A DNA stretch of 64,000 nucleotides from Flavobacteriales bacterium. Its GTDB lineage: Bacteria > Bacteroidota > Bacteroidia > Flavobacteriales > Flavobacteriaceae. Position 1 is the stretch's first letter. The number at the start of each line of letters is the position of its first letter. The stretch is taken from assembly GCA_018335925.1 (NCBI GenBank), contig JAGXRF010000018.1, positions 62,001-126,000 on the forward strand. Reading direction: 5' to 3'. Made by a program: the position numbers and the translations under genes. Positions 10,201 through 17,225 of this stretch are shown one piece after another. Below the pieces are notes generated by a model, which was not told the origin of the DNA, searched no databases, and saw only the letters and a list, made by a program, of their open reading frames with translations.

Positions 10201-11041
10201 CAAAAACAGGGGTAACGGTATATCCTTTTTTTCGCAACATTTCAATCATTCCTCTATTTCCGGGTAAGTGTGCTGCACCAACTGCTGCAAACAAACTTCC
10301 TTTTTTCATGATAGAATCCATGCTTTTGGTCATGATTTCATTGCGTTTGAACAACATATTTTCAAGGTAAGAAGCTGGAGATGACATTATGCTTAACGAA
10401 TCGAGCATGTCTAAATCTTTTTCTCTGTAAAAATCAACCATCGCTTCTCCGGGCATTTTTCCTTTCAGTAATTTGGCTAATTTTTGCATGTTTTCTTCAT
10501 TCGGACGTTGGTCTTCATAATCGATATTTAAAATCAAAGCCATAGACTCTTTGGCATCTTCCAATCCAACGGTTTTTTTGCGATATTTTTTTCCTGTTTG
10601 GTAAATAAACATGTCCAAATAGGTTTCCTCTTGGTAGTCTTTTCTAAAGGCATTGGTTCGAAACAACAAATTATCCATAGAAAAGTTTTCATTTCTAAAA
10701 TGTCGATACAAAGCTCTTTTATCCATGGGTTTTTGGTAAAAACTACGATACAGTTTGCTGGAGCCAAAATTAAAACCTTGGTTGCCAAACAAGTCGTTTA
10801 AGTCGCTCCAAGTGCTAGGTTCGCTTTCATTAGCAATAAAATCAGCTTGTAATAAATGGGTAAAAAAAGCATCGGATAAGTGGTACGAAACTCTTTCACT
10901 CACATGCATAGTTCCATACATGTATGATTTTTTAGATAGTCCGTTTCCGGAAATTTCCCAAAGTAAACTTTGGTATTTTTTGGTTTGTGCAAAAGTAAAA
11001 GCAATAAAAAATATGCAAAGGGGGGTTAAAAATTTTCGCAT
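7286..11041 (-). CDS. Large TraB/GumN-family protein, exported
   Basis: This 1251-residue protein has a signal peptide (MRKFLTPLCIFFIAFTFAQ). Residues 25-290 are a TraB/GumN domain with its two hallmark motifs, YGTMHVS (near 43) and GAAHLPGNRG (near 250), separated by helices. The family is proposed to contain metal-dependent proteases, with the TIKI proteins as relatives. The remaining 950 residues are unusual. They include beta-rich segments and, from about residue 820, a run of helical pairs resembling HEAT-like repeats (SIRYSALQSARYLNI, PPSIQFAILKGLAKQ). The predicted place is the periplasm or outer envelope. It starts 9 bases after the S10 peptidase gene and ends 2 bases before tag. Substrate unknown. 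Confidence 0.88.
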   Translation of the reverse strand: MRKFLTPLCIFFIAFTFAQTKKYQSLLWEISGNGLSKKSYMYGTMHVSERVSYHLSDAFFTHLLQADFIANESEPSTWSDLNDLFGNQGFNFGSSKLYRSFYQKPMDKRALYRHFRNENFSMDNLLFRTNAFRKDYQEETYLDMFIYQTGKKYRKKTVGLEDAKESMALILNIDYEDQRPNEENMQKLAKLLKGKMPGEAMVDFYREKDLDMLDSLSIMSSPASYLENMLFKRNEIMTKSMDSIMKKGSLFAAVGAAHLPGNRGMIEMLRKKGYTVTPVFDDYTDKGKKAKKTIEELFIAPELKEFASEDQMIQVPAFSMVLPQGSDYNSPDLTNGGYLNIKRSPLWKALQKNKAISFEKTLDSLFFENIPGDILEKKLTQENGNWVYEIQNKTKTGNFQRHRFYVTPLEIISVSLVGTNTYATKLENQIFPKIQLAKPTNDWKKFTPYHQKFSIQTPNYQVVYGNRAPSAHPETITLLAHLPQDQSFYFLLEKISDDVYQLENTSFELHRIQEEFLLQYDVKNNKEIVDENSKMLWTKSEIYGQTTYLKTVVNGANYYLLGCVGCNESNAKNFLGSFQLTDSSALDSQNSLWKNDAGQYTIQIPKKQNEVYFLKESKKSQANGKSKKTNHFKSNQTNAVFTGTNGEKVHVWSYEYHPYEYEKSKDSILERFRKSFISSEISEETEIEGLTPEMIPDFLQAAEFASNTGQRGYYGSKKAGPIMSNWDKALNLENKETFGKKYQLVQEKKTEISNPEGLIYEAQLQHPDSENAIQIKWVITDGMHYTLKSLVPKNQPEKAGFAQQVMQSFQPLVFTKKQSLFEPKLSQFLEDIQSEHDSIRYSALQSARYLNIDKNEWQLVQEWINNWEEEEDALDAMEIILEKIAAISDKASLQLSSKIYLREDLPPSIQFAILKGLAKQKNKDACLLIRQLMLQDLPISDDASMIDQLFEIFEENIEYSALLMPAIFQFYSIPEYHEPILNFTKKLLENDKLTPKQLKSYQKMLLTNAKLEYKRVRSWKLGQQRSDYYDASDAPEVCSYLFGFMHLLEAFKKDKEVAVLWEKIRNLSIREVTIEMYALESKKGNVSKNWEKELLENPETQFAITYLMAKNKKLDISEIPGTEMDMAISAIYLFDLLEAEKVQMQFLEEKSKTVGNQKIRFFFFKGIKDNSEDIYYENFPILFSIGFVENSKGELQYQSFYSGLQKQLVDEDDLPWLMQEIMDKSIHENKKRTSFGKIKNNFGMMDGFYMD

Positions 11042-11050
11042 GTAAAAATG

Positions 11051-12544
11051 TTAATTAGATTTTCGAAGATACTCTGCTTGTTTGCCAGTATTAGAAGTTC
11101 GTAAAATAAAGTTTCGTAAATCTTCGTTAGAGGTTTGTAAATCTTCTTTTCGCAAGTACATCATGTGTCCGCTTCGGTAGCCTTTAAACTCCATTCGGTT
11201 TTTTAATTTTCCGCTTGGATCTATTTGCCACATGCTGTATTTGGCATTAAAATAGGTAGTTGCACCATCATAATATCCGGTTTGGTACAATACGTGCAAA
11301 TAAGGATTTTGTGCCATAGCCTGACGAAGATTGTCTAAAGTATTGTTGTTTTCGTAGTTCCAGGGTTGCACATTTCCGAACATATTATATTTAACGTCAG
11401 TTTTTAATTTTAGTATTTCCTGAAAGTAGTAATTGATGGCAGGAGTAAAGGAATGCAACCACGAAGTTAATTCGGCACTGTAATCCGGGCTACTGCCACT
11501 TTCTTTTTTGTCAATACCCAAATATCTGGAGTCTAATCTACCGATGTTAAATCCTTCTTCTCGCAACAATTCTTTCCAAAAATAGCTTTCGGGCAACATC
11601 AAGTTGTGTTGCAAATATACTTTGGCATTTATTCCGGTATAGTTTGCCAATTGTTGGGCTAAATTTTCTTTGCTAACTTGGTCTAAAAATCCACCTTTTA
11701 CCAAAGCAGGGATTAATTGATTCACCGTAAAATTTTCTACTTCCGGCAAAATGTCTAACAAATCTTTTTGTTGCAATGAAGGATTTAGTTTTTTATGGTG
11801 CCAAGCAGTAGCTGCATAGTAGGGTACTGATAAGGCATTGCTCACGGCATTGTCTTGGTTATAGCTTTTATAATCTGCAGGAGAAACCAAAATCACACCG
11901 TTCAAATACATCCACTGTTGGTTTTGAAGGGCAAGCGACAATCCGGCAACTCGAGTTCCTCCATAGCTTTCTCCAATGATGTATTTAGGTGACAGCCAAC
12001 GATTGTTTCTACTCACAAACGTGGTGATCCAATCGGCTAAATATTTGATGTCGGCATTTACACCAAAATATTTGCTTTTATCAATGTCTTTTTCGTCTAA
12101 TAAAAATCTGGAATAACCAGTATTGATAGGATTTACATACAAAATATCGGTTGCATCCAACACGGAATAAGGATTGTCTTTTACCCCGTAAGGCTGTACC
12201 GGATAGCCTTCGTCGTCAATTTTTAAGATTTTCGGACCGGTATATGCCAAGTGCATCCACACCGATGCAGAACCTGGGCCACCGTTAAATGAGATGAGTA
12301 GAGGTCGGTTTTCTAACTGAGTGATATCACTTCTTCGGTAGTACGTATAGTGCAAGTAGGCAGACATTTTTCCTTTATCGTCCCAAACTGGTTGGGTACC
12401 TGTGGTTACTTCATACGGAACTTTGGCACCACGAATGGTTACTTGTCCTTGGGAGGTAATTTTTTTATCGGGTTCTAAAAGCGTTTGGGAAGTTAATGTA
12501 AGGAAAAAACCAAAACAAAAGAAATAAGTTAATTTAAGAGACAT
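11051..12544 (-). CDS. Peptidase S10, serine carboxypeptidase-type, exported
   Basis: The 497-residue protein has a signal peptide ending near residue 20. The oxyanion-hole segment SFNGGPGSASVW, the nucleophile motif GESYGG (Ser near 191), the Asp in YYDGAT (near 424) and the His in RSGHMM (near 459) give a full catalytic triad in the right order. Family members remove C-terminal residues from peptides at acidic to neutral pH. It is probably the first gene of a run with the TraB-type gene and tag. It faces away from the lipoprotein pair across a 235-base gap in which no other gene is seen. Confidence 0.93.
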   Translation of the reverse strand: MSLKLTYFFCFGFFLTLTSQTLLEPDKKITSQGQVTIRGAKVPYEVTTGTQPVWDDKGKMSAYLHYTYYRRSDITQLENRPLLISFNGGPGSASVWMHLAYTGPKILKIDDEGYPVQPYGVKDNPYSVLDATDILYVNPINTGYSRFLLDEKDIDKSKYFGVNADIKYLADWITTFVSRNNRWLSPKYIIGESYGGTRVAGLSLALQNQQWMYLNGVILVSPADYKSYNQDNAVSNALSVPYYAATAWHHKKLNPSLQQKDLLDILPEVENFTVNQLIPALVKGGFLDQVSKENLAQQLANYTGINAKVYLQHNLMLPESYFWKELLREEGFNIGRLDSRYLGIDKKESGSSPDYSAELTSWLHSFTPAINYYFQEILKLKTDVKYNMFGNVQPWNYENNNTLDNLRQAMAQNPYLHVLYQTGYYDGATTYFNAKYSMWQIDPSGKLKNRMEFKGYRSGHMMYLRKEDLQTSNEDLRNFILRTSNTGKQAEYLRKSN

Positions 12545-12779
12545 TGTTGATAATAAATGACGTTAATTATTGGATGTATGATGATGGAAAGATATTAAAA
12601 TATTTTGTAAACATGCTACGAACTTTTAAAGTAATCCTGACTTTTCAACTAAGTGCTGTTTGTTATAATATCTTAACTAGAAATGCTTTTTTGATTTAAA
12701 TCAATTTATTTTTCGTTAAACTTAACCAACTTTGCATTATTAGTCATATTTTGTAAGAATGTAGTTTAAAAAATAGTTT

Positions 12780-13271
12780 ATGAATAAAGTCAGTTTGTTA
12801 TTATTCTTAATTTTGATGGGATGTTCTGTAAAATTTAATGAATTTAACCAAGAAAGACATCCAATTTCAAGATTTAAAATTAAGCCAATAGAAAATACAG
12901 CTATTTATGAGTTAATTGATACCTCAAGTATATATGTCCTAATTAACATCTATAATTTTAGTAATTTAAAAGTAAAGATACCGAATGCAATAAAATTTTA
13001 TAAAAGCGGTAGAGTAGGTATGTTTAAAAATTCATTTGATGAATTATCTTCTTTAAATCCTAAAAAAGCAGAAATGGGATTATATAAATTACAAAAAAAC
13101 AAATTGGAAATGGAATTTATATCTTACTCAGCTCAAGCAGGTTATTTTTCAATAAAATCTAACATAATCATTAAAGGTGATACAATATTTGAAAATTTTG
13201 GTGATTTTGAATACACTTATTTAAAACACCCATTACCATCAGAATTTTTAGTTTATAAACCCGATTGGTGA
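12780..13271 (+). CDS. Hypothetical lipoprotein, first copy of a tandem pair
   Basis: The 163-residue protein starts with MNKVSLLLFLILMGC, a lipoprotein signal whose cysteine is residue 15. The mature part begins around NEFNQ and ends KPDW. It is about 93% identical over some 138 residues to the next gene (nine differences counted), while the two signal peptides differ. No catalytic motif is visible, and the mature part looks like a small beta-rich domain. The family is not recognised. Its stop codon overlaps the next start by one base. The codons are more A+T-rich than those of neighbouring housekeeping genes, which suggests an accessory gene. Confidence 0.75.
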   Translation: MNKVSLLLFLILMGCSVKFNEFNQERHPISRFKIKPIENTAIYELIDTSSIYVLINIYNFSNLKVKIPNAIKFYKSGRVGMFKNSFDELSSLNPKKAEMGLYKLQKNKLEMEFISYSAQAGYFSIKSNIIIKGDTIFENFGDFEYTYLKHPLPSEFLVYKPDW

Positions 13272-13765
13272 TGATAAAACATTTCACAGTACTTTTTCTC
13301 ATGCTATGCATTAGTTGTACGATAAGAAAAAATGAATTTAATCAAAAAAGATACCCAATTTCAAGATTTAAAATTAAGCCAATAGAAAATACAGCTTTTT
13401 ATGAGTTAGTTGATACCTCAAGTATATATGTCCTGATTAACATTTATAATTTTAGTAATTTAGAAGTAAAGATACCGAATGCTATAAAATTTTATAAAAA
13501 CGGTAGAGTAGGTATGTTTAAAAATTCATTTGATGACTTATCTTCTTTAAACCCTAAAAAAGCAGAAATGGGCTTATATAAATTGCAAAAAAACAAATTG
13601 GAGATGGAATTTATAACTTACTCTGCTCAAGCAGGTTATTTTTCAATAAAATCTAACATAATCATTAAAGGAGACACAATATTTCGAAATAATGGTGATT
13701 TTGAATACACTTATTTAAAACACCCACTACCATCAGAATTTTTAGTTTATAAACCCGATTGGTGA
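13271..13765 (+). CDS. Hypothetical lipoprotein, second copy of a tandem pair
   Basis: The ATG at 13271 shares its A with the TGA of the previous gene (TGATG), which favours it over the upstream in-frame TTG and GTG codons. MIKHFTVLFLMLCISC is a lipoprotein signal with its lipid-accepting Cys probably at residue 16. From NEFNQ on, it repeats the mature domain of the first copy almost exactly, including the identical C-terminal 14 residues. The pair is presumably translationally coupled. The function is unknown; small duplicated lipoproteins are often immunity, adhesin-like or stress factors, but nothing here decides between these. Confidence 0.75.
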   Translation: MIKHFTVLFLMLCISCTIRKNEFNQKRYPISRFKIKPIENTAFYELVDTSSIYVLINIYNFSNLEVKIPNAIKFYKNGRVGMFKNSFDDLSSLNPKKAEMGLYKLQKNKLEMEFITYSAQAGYFSIKSNIIIKGDTIFRNNGDFEYTYLKHPLPSEFLVYKPDW

Positions 13766-13812
13766 TTGAAAATCTAAATAAAAAGCATTTTTCATTAATT
13801 CGTTAAATTACC

Positions 13813-13841
13813 AAAAAAGCACCCCAATTGGAGTGCTTTTT
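13813..13841. terminator. Bidirectional terminator, copy A of the tsf-tail repeat
   Basis: AAAAAAGCAC-CCC and its partner GGAGTGCTTTTT form a stem around AATT, with A and T runs on both sides. It lies between the convergent lipoprotein pair (plus) and the ATPase gene (minus) and can serve both. It is nearly identical to the terminator of tsf at 15269-15297. Confidence 0.8.
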
Positions 13842-13895
13842 GTTTTATAAGTTTGATTTTAGGATTATCCTAAAGCAACTCTTTTAAATCCGGTT
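13813..13895. repeat. Direct repeat copy A (83 bp) of the tsf 3' end plus terminator
   Basis: This segment matches 15269-15350 at about 92% by eye: seven differences, with the last 40 bases (13856-13895) identical. The matching stretch at 15311-15350 is the coding end of tsf; here the same bases form the end of the ATPase gene in another frame. The orientation is the same, so the two are direct repeats flanking the ATPase gene. Confidence 0.85.
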
Positions 13896-15051
13896 TAAAA
13901 GGATTTTCTTTCCAACTTAACACTTTTCCAGCAGTTCTGTTTTCGTTAAAAAGCCCGGTATGTATTAAGGTTTTGGATTGTATTATTTGAGGACTTAATT
14001 TTTCAAAATAGCTCAAACCTTTAAACATATCTGGCATTATGGTTTGGGTAGCTTTTATTTCAACCAAGTTTAATTTTTCATTGTTTTGCCAAATGAGGTC
14101 TACCTCGTGCCCAACAGCATCTCTCCAAAACCAAAAATCTATTAATAAATTTTGATGATAATTTTGTTTTAAAAATTCGTTTATAGCATAGTTTTCAAAC
14201 AAACTTCCTTTGTGGGCACTTAATTTTACACCTAAGGCATCGTTTATTTTAAGTAAGAAGCACAATAAACCAGTATCGTAAAAATATAATTTCGAACTTT
14301 TGGTAACTCGCTTGTTAAAATTTGCATAGTATGGTTGCAATTGATATACAATATAACTGGTTTCTAAAACCGAAATCCATGATTTTGCTGTTGGTTGCGA
14401 AATTCCACATTCATTAGCTAATGAGTTTAAGTTAAGTAGTTGACCTACTCTGGAAGCACAAAGACTAATAAAATTTCTAAATTGTTTTAAATCTTTTACC
14501 TGAATTAGTTCTGATAAATCCCGCTCTACATAGGTTTGTATATAATTGCTATAAAATGATTTTGCAGGAACAGTACGATCATAAATTGCAGGATAAAATC
14601 CTTTTTGTAGGTTTACCGCGTAATCGTTGTCTAACCAATTGGCATTTTGCATTTCTTGGATATCAAATGGAAGTAGCTTAAACATGGCAACCCTACCAGC
14701 CAAACTTTGTGTGATGTTGTGCATCAAGTGAAAGTTTTGCGATCCCGAAATGATGTACTGTCCCATTACTTTATCTTCATCTACTTTGGTTTGTAAATAA
14801 GAAAATAGCTCGGGAACTCGCTGAACTTCATCAAATATTACTTTATTTTTATATTCTTCTAAAAATCCATTTGGATCGGTTAAAGCATATCTTCTTTTGT
14901 CTAAGTTTTCTAAGTTTACATAGGTATATCCCGGAAATTGTGTTCTTAAAAAAGTAGTTTTTCCTGATTGTCGTGGTCCGGTTAATGCTAGGATTGGATA
15001 TTTAGTTGCAAGAAAATCCATTGCCCTTTTAATATTTCGTTTAGCATCCAT
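13870..15051 (-). CDS. AAA ATPase with DUF4143 / PD-(D/E)XK-like C-terminal domain
   Basis: In this 393-residue protein the N-terminal AAA_14 domain has Walker A GPRQSGKTT (near 25) and Walker B VIFDEVQR (near 70), then the sensor-like ISGSQNFHLM. A winged-helix-like middle section contains LANECGISQPTAKSW. The C-terminal DUF4143 has SLFENYAINEF, HEVDLIW (near 315) and VEIKA (near 330), which together look like a PD-(D/E)XK nuclease-fold active site. The cellular role of this widespread, patchily distributed family is not established. The last codons (KPDLKELL and stop) are encoded by a duplicated piece of tsf read in a different frame, so the native C-terminus was probably replaced. Tandem 23-bp repeats precede the start. 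Confidence 0.9.
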   Translation of the reverse strand: MDAKRNIKRAMDFLATKYPILALTGPRQSGKTTFLRTQFPGYTYVNLENLDKRRYALTDPNGFLEEYKNKVIFDEVQRVPELFSYLQTKVDEDKVMGQYIISGSQNFHLMHNITQSLAGRVAMFKLLPFDIQEMQNANWLDNDYAVNLQKGFYPAIYDRTVPAKSFYSNYIQTYVERDLSELIQVKDLKQFRNFISLCASRVGQLLNLNSLANECGISQPTAKSWISVLETSYIVYQLQPYYANFNKRVTKSSKLYFYDTGLLCFLLKINDALGVKLSAHKGSLFENYAINEFLKQNYHQNLLIDFWFWRDAVGHEVDLIWQNNEKLNLVEIKATQTIMPDMFKGLSYFEKLSPQIIQSKTLIHTGLFNENRTAGKVLSWKENPFKPDLKELL

Positions 15052-15081
15052 AAGTTGAAAATAAAAGACAAATATAAAATT

Positions 15082-15196
15082 AACTTTGAAAATACGCTAC
15101 TACTAACTTTGAAAATACACTACTAGTAACTTTGAAAATGCAGTATTAATGTATTTGAATATACACTGTAAATAATTTTGAACACGCATTACATGT
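15082..15196. repeat. Tandem array, 23-bp period, upstream of the ATPase gene
   Basis: Five consecutive 23-base units start at 15082, 15105, 15128, 15151 and 15174. The first two begin AACTTTGAAAATAC and differ at two positions. Units three to five drift progressively, and a sixth weak unit may run to 15219. The units sit directly in the 5' region of the minus-strand ATPase gene, 31 bases before its ATG. There are no spacers, so this is not a CRISPR array. An operator array or a replication/iteron-like site is possible. Confidence 0.8.
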
Positions 15197-15268
15197 ATTT
15201 TTTAAAATAAATATTACATACTAATCGGATAATGTCTATTTACATCATATTGTAAGAAACACATCATA

Positions 15269-15297
15269 AAAAAAGCACCCCAATCGGAGTGCTTTTT
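15269..15297 (-). terminator. Terminator of tsf
   Basis: On the minus strand, GCACTCC pairs with GGGGTGC around a short loop and is followed by a run of T. It lies 23 bases past the tsf stop and is the copy B counterpart of 13813-13841. Confidence 0.85.
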
Positions 15298-15350
15298 TAT
15301 TACAAGCTTAATTTTAGGATTATCCTAAAGCAACTCTTTTAAATCCGGTT
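15269..15350. repeat. Direct repeat copy B (82 bp): native tsf 3' end plus terminator
   Basis: This is the likely original of the duplicated segment, because it contains the in-frame end of tsf (TGFKRVALG and TAA). It matches 13813-13895 with seven differences, none of them in the 40 bases 15311-15350. Confidence 0.85.
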
Positions 15351-16144
15351 ACGGTTAAGTTAGCGTCTACGGTTTTAACGTAAGCAGCAACACTCATCGA
15401 TCCGTCTTTGATATAGTCTTGGTTTACCAAAGTATTGTCTTTAAAAAAGCGGTTTAATTTTCCTTTAGCAATATTTTCTAACATCGCCTCAGGTTTGCCT
15501 TCTGCTCTTAATTGGTCTTTAGCAATTTCAATTTCTTTCGCAATAGTATCTGCATCTACACCATCTTCATTTAAAGCGATTGGATTCATTGCTGCTGCTT
15601 GCATAGAAACATTTTTAGCAGCTTCTTCAGCACCAGCCACATTTGCAGATAAAGCAGTTACTACCGCAATTTTGTTTCCAGCGTGGATGTATGATCCTAC
15701 AAATGCACCTTCGATTCTTTCGAATGATCCAATTTCGATTTTTTCTCCAATTACACCGGTTTGTTCTACTAATTTTTCAGCAACGGTAATTCCACCAAAA
15801 TCAGCAGCCAATAACGCTTCTTTGGTTTCGAAGTTCAAAGCCAAGCTAGCAAAATCGTGTGCTAATTTTACGAAACCTTCGTTTTTACCAACAAAGTCGG
15901 TTTCGCAGTTTAAAGTAATGGCAACACCCACTGTTTTAGCGTCGTTTACCAAAGCAATTGCAGCACCTTCGGTAGATTCTCTATCAGAACGGTTTGCAGC
16001 AACTTTTTGTCCTTTTTTTCTTAAAATTTCGATTGCCTTGTCAAAATCTCCTTCCGCTTCGGTCAAAGCTTTTTTGCAATCCATCATACCGGCACCGGTA
16101 GTTTGTCTTAATTTGTTTACATCTGCAGCAGTAATTGTTGCCAT
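15320..16144 (-). CDS. tsf: Translation elongation factor Ts
   Basis: This 274-residue protein has the N-terminal UBA-like segment VNKLRQTTGAGMMDCKKALT and the TDFV core motif (NCETDFVGKNEGF), followed by two Ts dimerisation-type subdomains. It exchanges GDP for GTP on EF-Tu in the cytoplasm. It follows rpsB by 124 bases, the usual arrangement. Its last 31 bases, with the terminator, have been copied to the end of the neighbouring ATPase gene. Confidence 0.98.
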   Translation of the reverse strand: MATITAADVNKLRQTTGAGMMDCKKALTEAEGDFDKAIEILRKKGQKVAANRSDRESTEGAAIALVNDAKTVGVAITLNCETDFVGKNEGFVKLAHDFASLALNFETKEALLAADFGGITVAEKLVEQTGVIGEKIEIGSFERIEGAFVGSYIHAGNKIAVVTALSANVAGAEEAAKNVSMQAAAMNPIALNEDGVDADTIAKEIEIAKDQLRAEGKPEAMLENIAKGKLNRFFKDNTLVNQDYIKDGSMSVAAYVKTVDANLTVTGFKRVALG

Positions 16145-16191
16145 GATTGTGTTTGTTTTTATAAGTTAATAAATGAAATATTGAAAATTAA

Positions 16192-16248
16192 AATTCCAAA
16201 TTCCATACTTCTTCAAACAGGTGTTTTTGGAGAACGGAATTTGGAATT
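16192..16248 (-). promoter_or_regulatory. Inverted repeat between rpsB and tsf
   Basis: AATTCCAAATTCC (16192-16204) and GGAATTTGGAATT (16236-16248) are perfect 13-bp complements with a 31-base loop, lying in the rpsB-tsf spacer. There is no strong T run, so it may be a processing site or weak attenuator rather than a full terminator. Confidence 0.5.
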
Positions 16249-16268
16249 AGGTATGGAAAATCCGAAAA

Positions 16269-17072
16269 TTATGCTTCGGTGTTTTCTTCTGTTTCTTCTG
16301 TTTCCGCAGCTTCTGCTAGTAACGCTTCATTTGTTACTTCTTCCACTTCTTCTACTTCTTCAGCTTCTTCTACCTTATCGGTATTTCTGTTAGATAAACC
16401 TTCTACGATGCCAGCAGATACAATAGATAAGATTTTTTCAATAGATTTAGAAGCGTCATCATTTGCAGGAATTACATAATCGATGGTTCTTGGGTCGGAA
16501 TTGGTATCGACCATTGCAAATATTGGAATGTTTAATTTGATTGCTTCTTTTACTGCAATGTGCTCTGCTTTTACATCTACTACAAATAAAGCAGCAGGTA
16601 AGCGAGACATGTCAGCAATAGAACCTAAGTTTTTTTCTAACTTAGCTCTTAAACGATCGATTTGTAATTTTTCTTTCTTAGATAAAGTGTCAAAAGTACC
16701 GTCTTTTTTCATTCTATCAATAGAAGCCATTTTCTTGATAGCTTTACGGATAGTTACAAAGTTGGTTAACATACCACCTGGCCATCTTTCGGTGATGTAT
16801 GGCATGTTGCAAGCTTGTGCTTTTTCAGCTACGATGTCTTTTGCTTGTTTTTTGGTAGCAACGAATAATACTTTTCTACCAGAAGCTGCAATTTTTTTCA
16901 AAGCTTCAGTAGCTTCCTCTAGTTTAGCAGCGGTTTTGTACAAGTTAATAATGTGGATACCATTACGCTCCATATAGATATATGGTGCCATGTTTGGATC
17001 CCACTTACGAGTCATGTGTCCGAAGTGAACACCTGCTTCTAATAATTCTTTAACGTCTATTTTGTTTGCCAT
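16269..17072 (-). CDS. rpsB: 30S ribosomal protein S2
   Basis: This 267-residue protein begins IDVKELLEAGVHFGHMTRKW, the S2 signature. ERWPGGMLTNFVTIR and the segment PALFVVDVKAEHIAV are also conserved. The C-terminal 35 residues form a Glu-rich acidic tail (EEAEEVEEVEE), common in Bacteroidota S2. It binds the 30S head-body junction together with S1. The gene lies between rpsI and tsf in a ribosomal operon on the minus strand. Confidence 0.98.
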   Translation of the reverse strand: MANKIDVKELLEAGVHFGHMTRKWDPNMAPYIYMERNGIHIINLYKTAAKLEEATEALKKIAASGRKVLFVATKKQAKDIVAEKAQACNMPYITERWPGGMLTNFVTIRKAIKKMASIDRMKKDGTFDTLSKKEKLQIDRLRAKLEKNLGSIADMSRLPAALFVVDVKAEHIAVKEAIKLNIPIFAMVDTNSDPRTIDYVIPANDDASKSIEKILSIVSAGIVEGLSNRNTDKVEEAEEVEEVEEVTNEALLAEAAETEETEENTEA

Positions 17073-17097
17073 TTTTTTAATAGTTTACGTTCCGTTG

Positions 17098-17173
17098 TTA
17101 GCAATGTTCCTGTAGAGTATTAGCTCAAGGCTTCATTTAGATGCTAAACTAACTTTCCGGATGTTTCCGGATG
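17098..17173 (-). promoter_or_regulatory. Possible structured leader of rpsB
   Basis: The 153-base spacer between rpsI and rpsB holds an exact tandem 10-mer TTTCCGGATG (17154-17173) and the complementary pair TTAGCA (17098) and TGCTAA (17142). S2 autoregulates through leaders in other bacteria; whether this spacer does so is inference only. Confidence 0.3.
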
Positions 17174-17225
17174 AACGGCATTAATAATTTTTCAAAAAAT
17201 AAAATACGATAATCTGAACTTGAGA

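Noticed and set aside
12545..12779. Promoter for the lipoprotein pair
   Set aside because: No TAnnTTTG with a correctly spaced TTTG was found, so no promoter is annotated.
15082..15219. CRISPR-like repeats
   Set aside because: The units are directly adjacent with no spacers and drift in sequence, and there are no cas genes in the window.
15435..16169. 244-residue plus-strand reading frame
   Set aside because: It is fully antisense to tsf, which has clear family motifs; the Ser/Ala-rich product is a frame shadow.
16483..16977. 164-residue plus-strand reading frame
   Set aside because: It is antisense to rpsB and has no start context or family resemblance.
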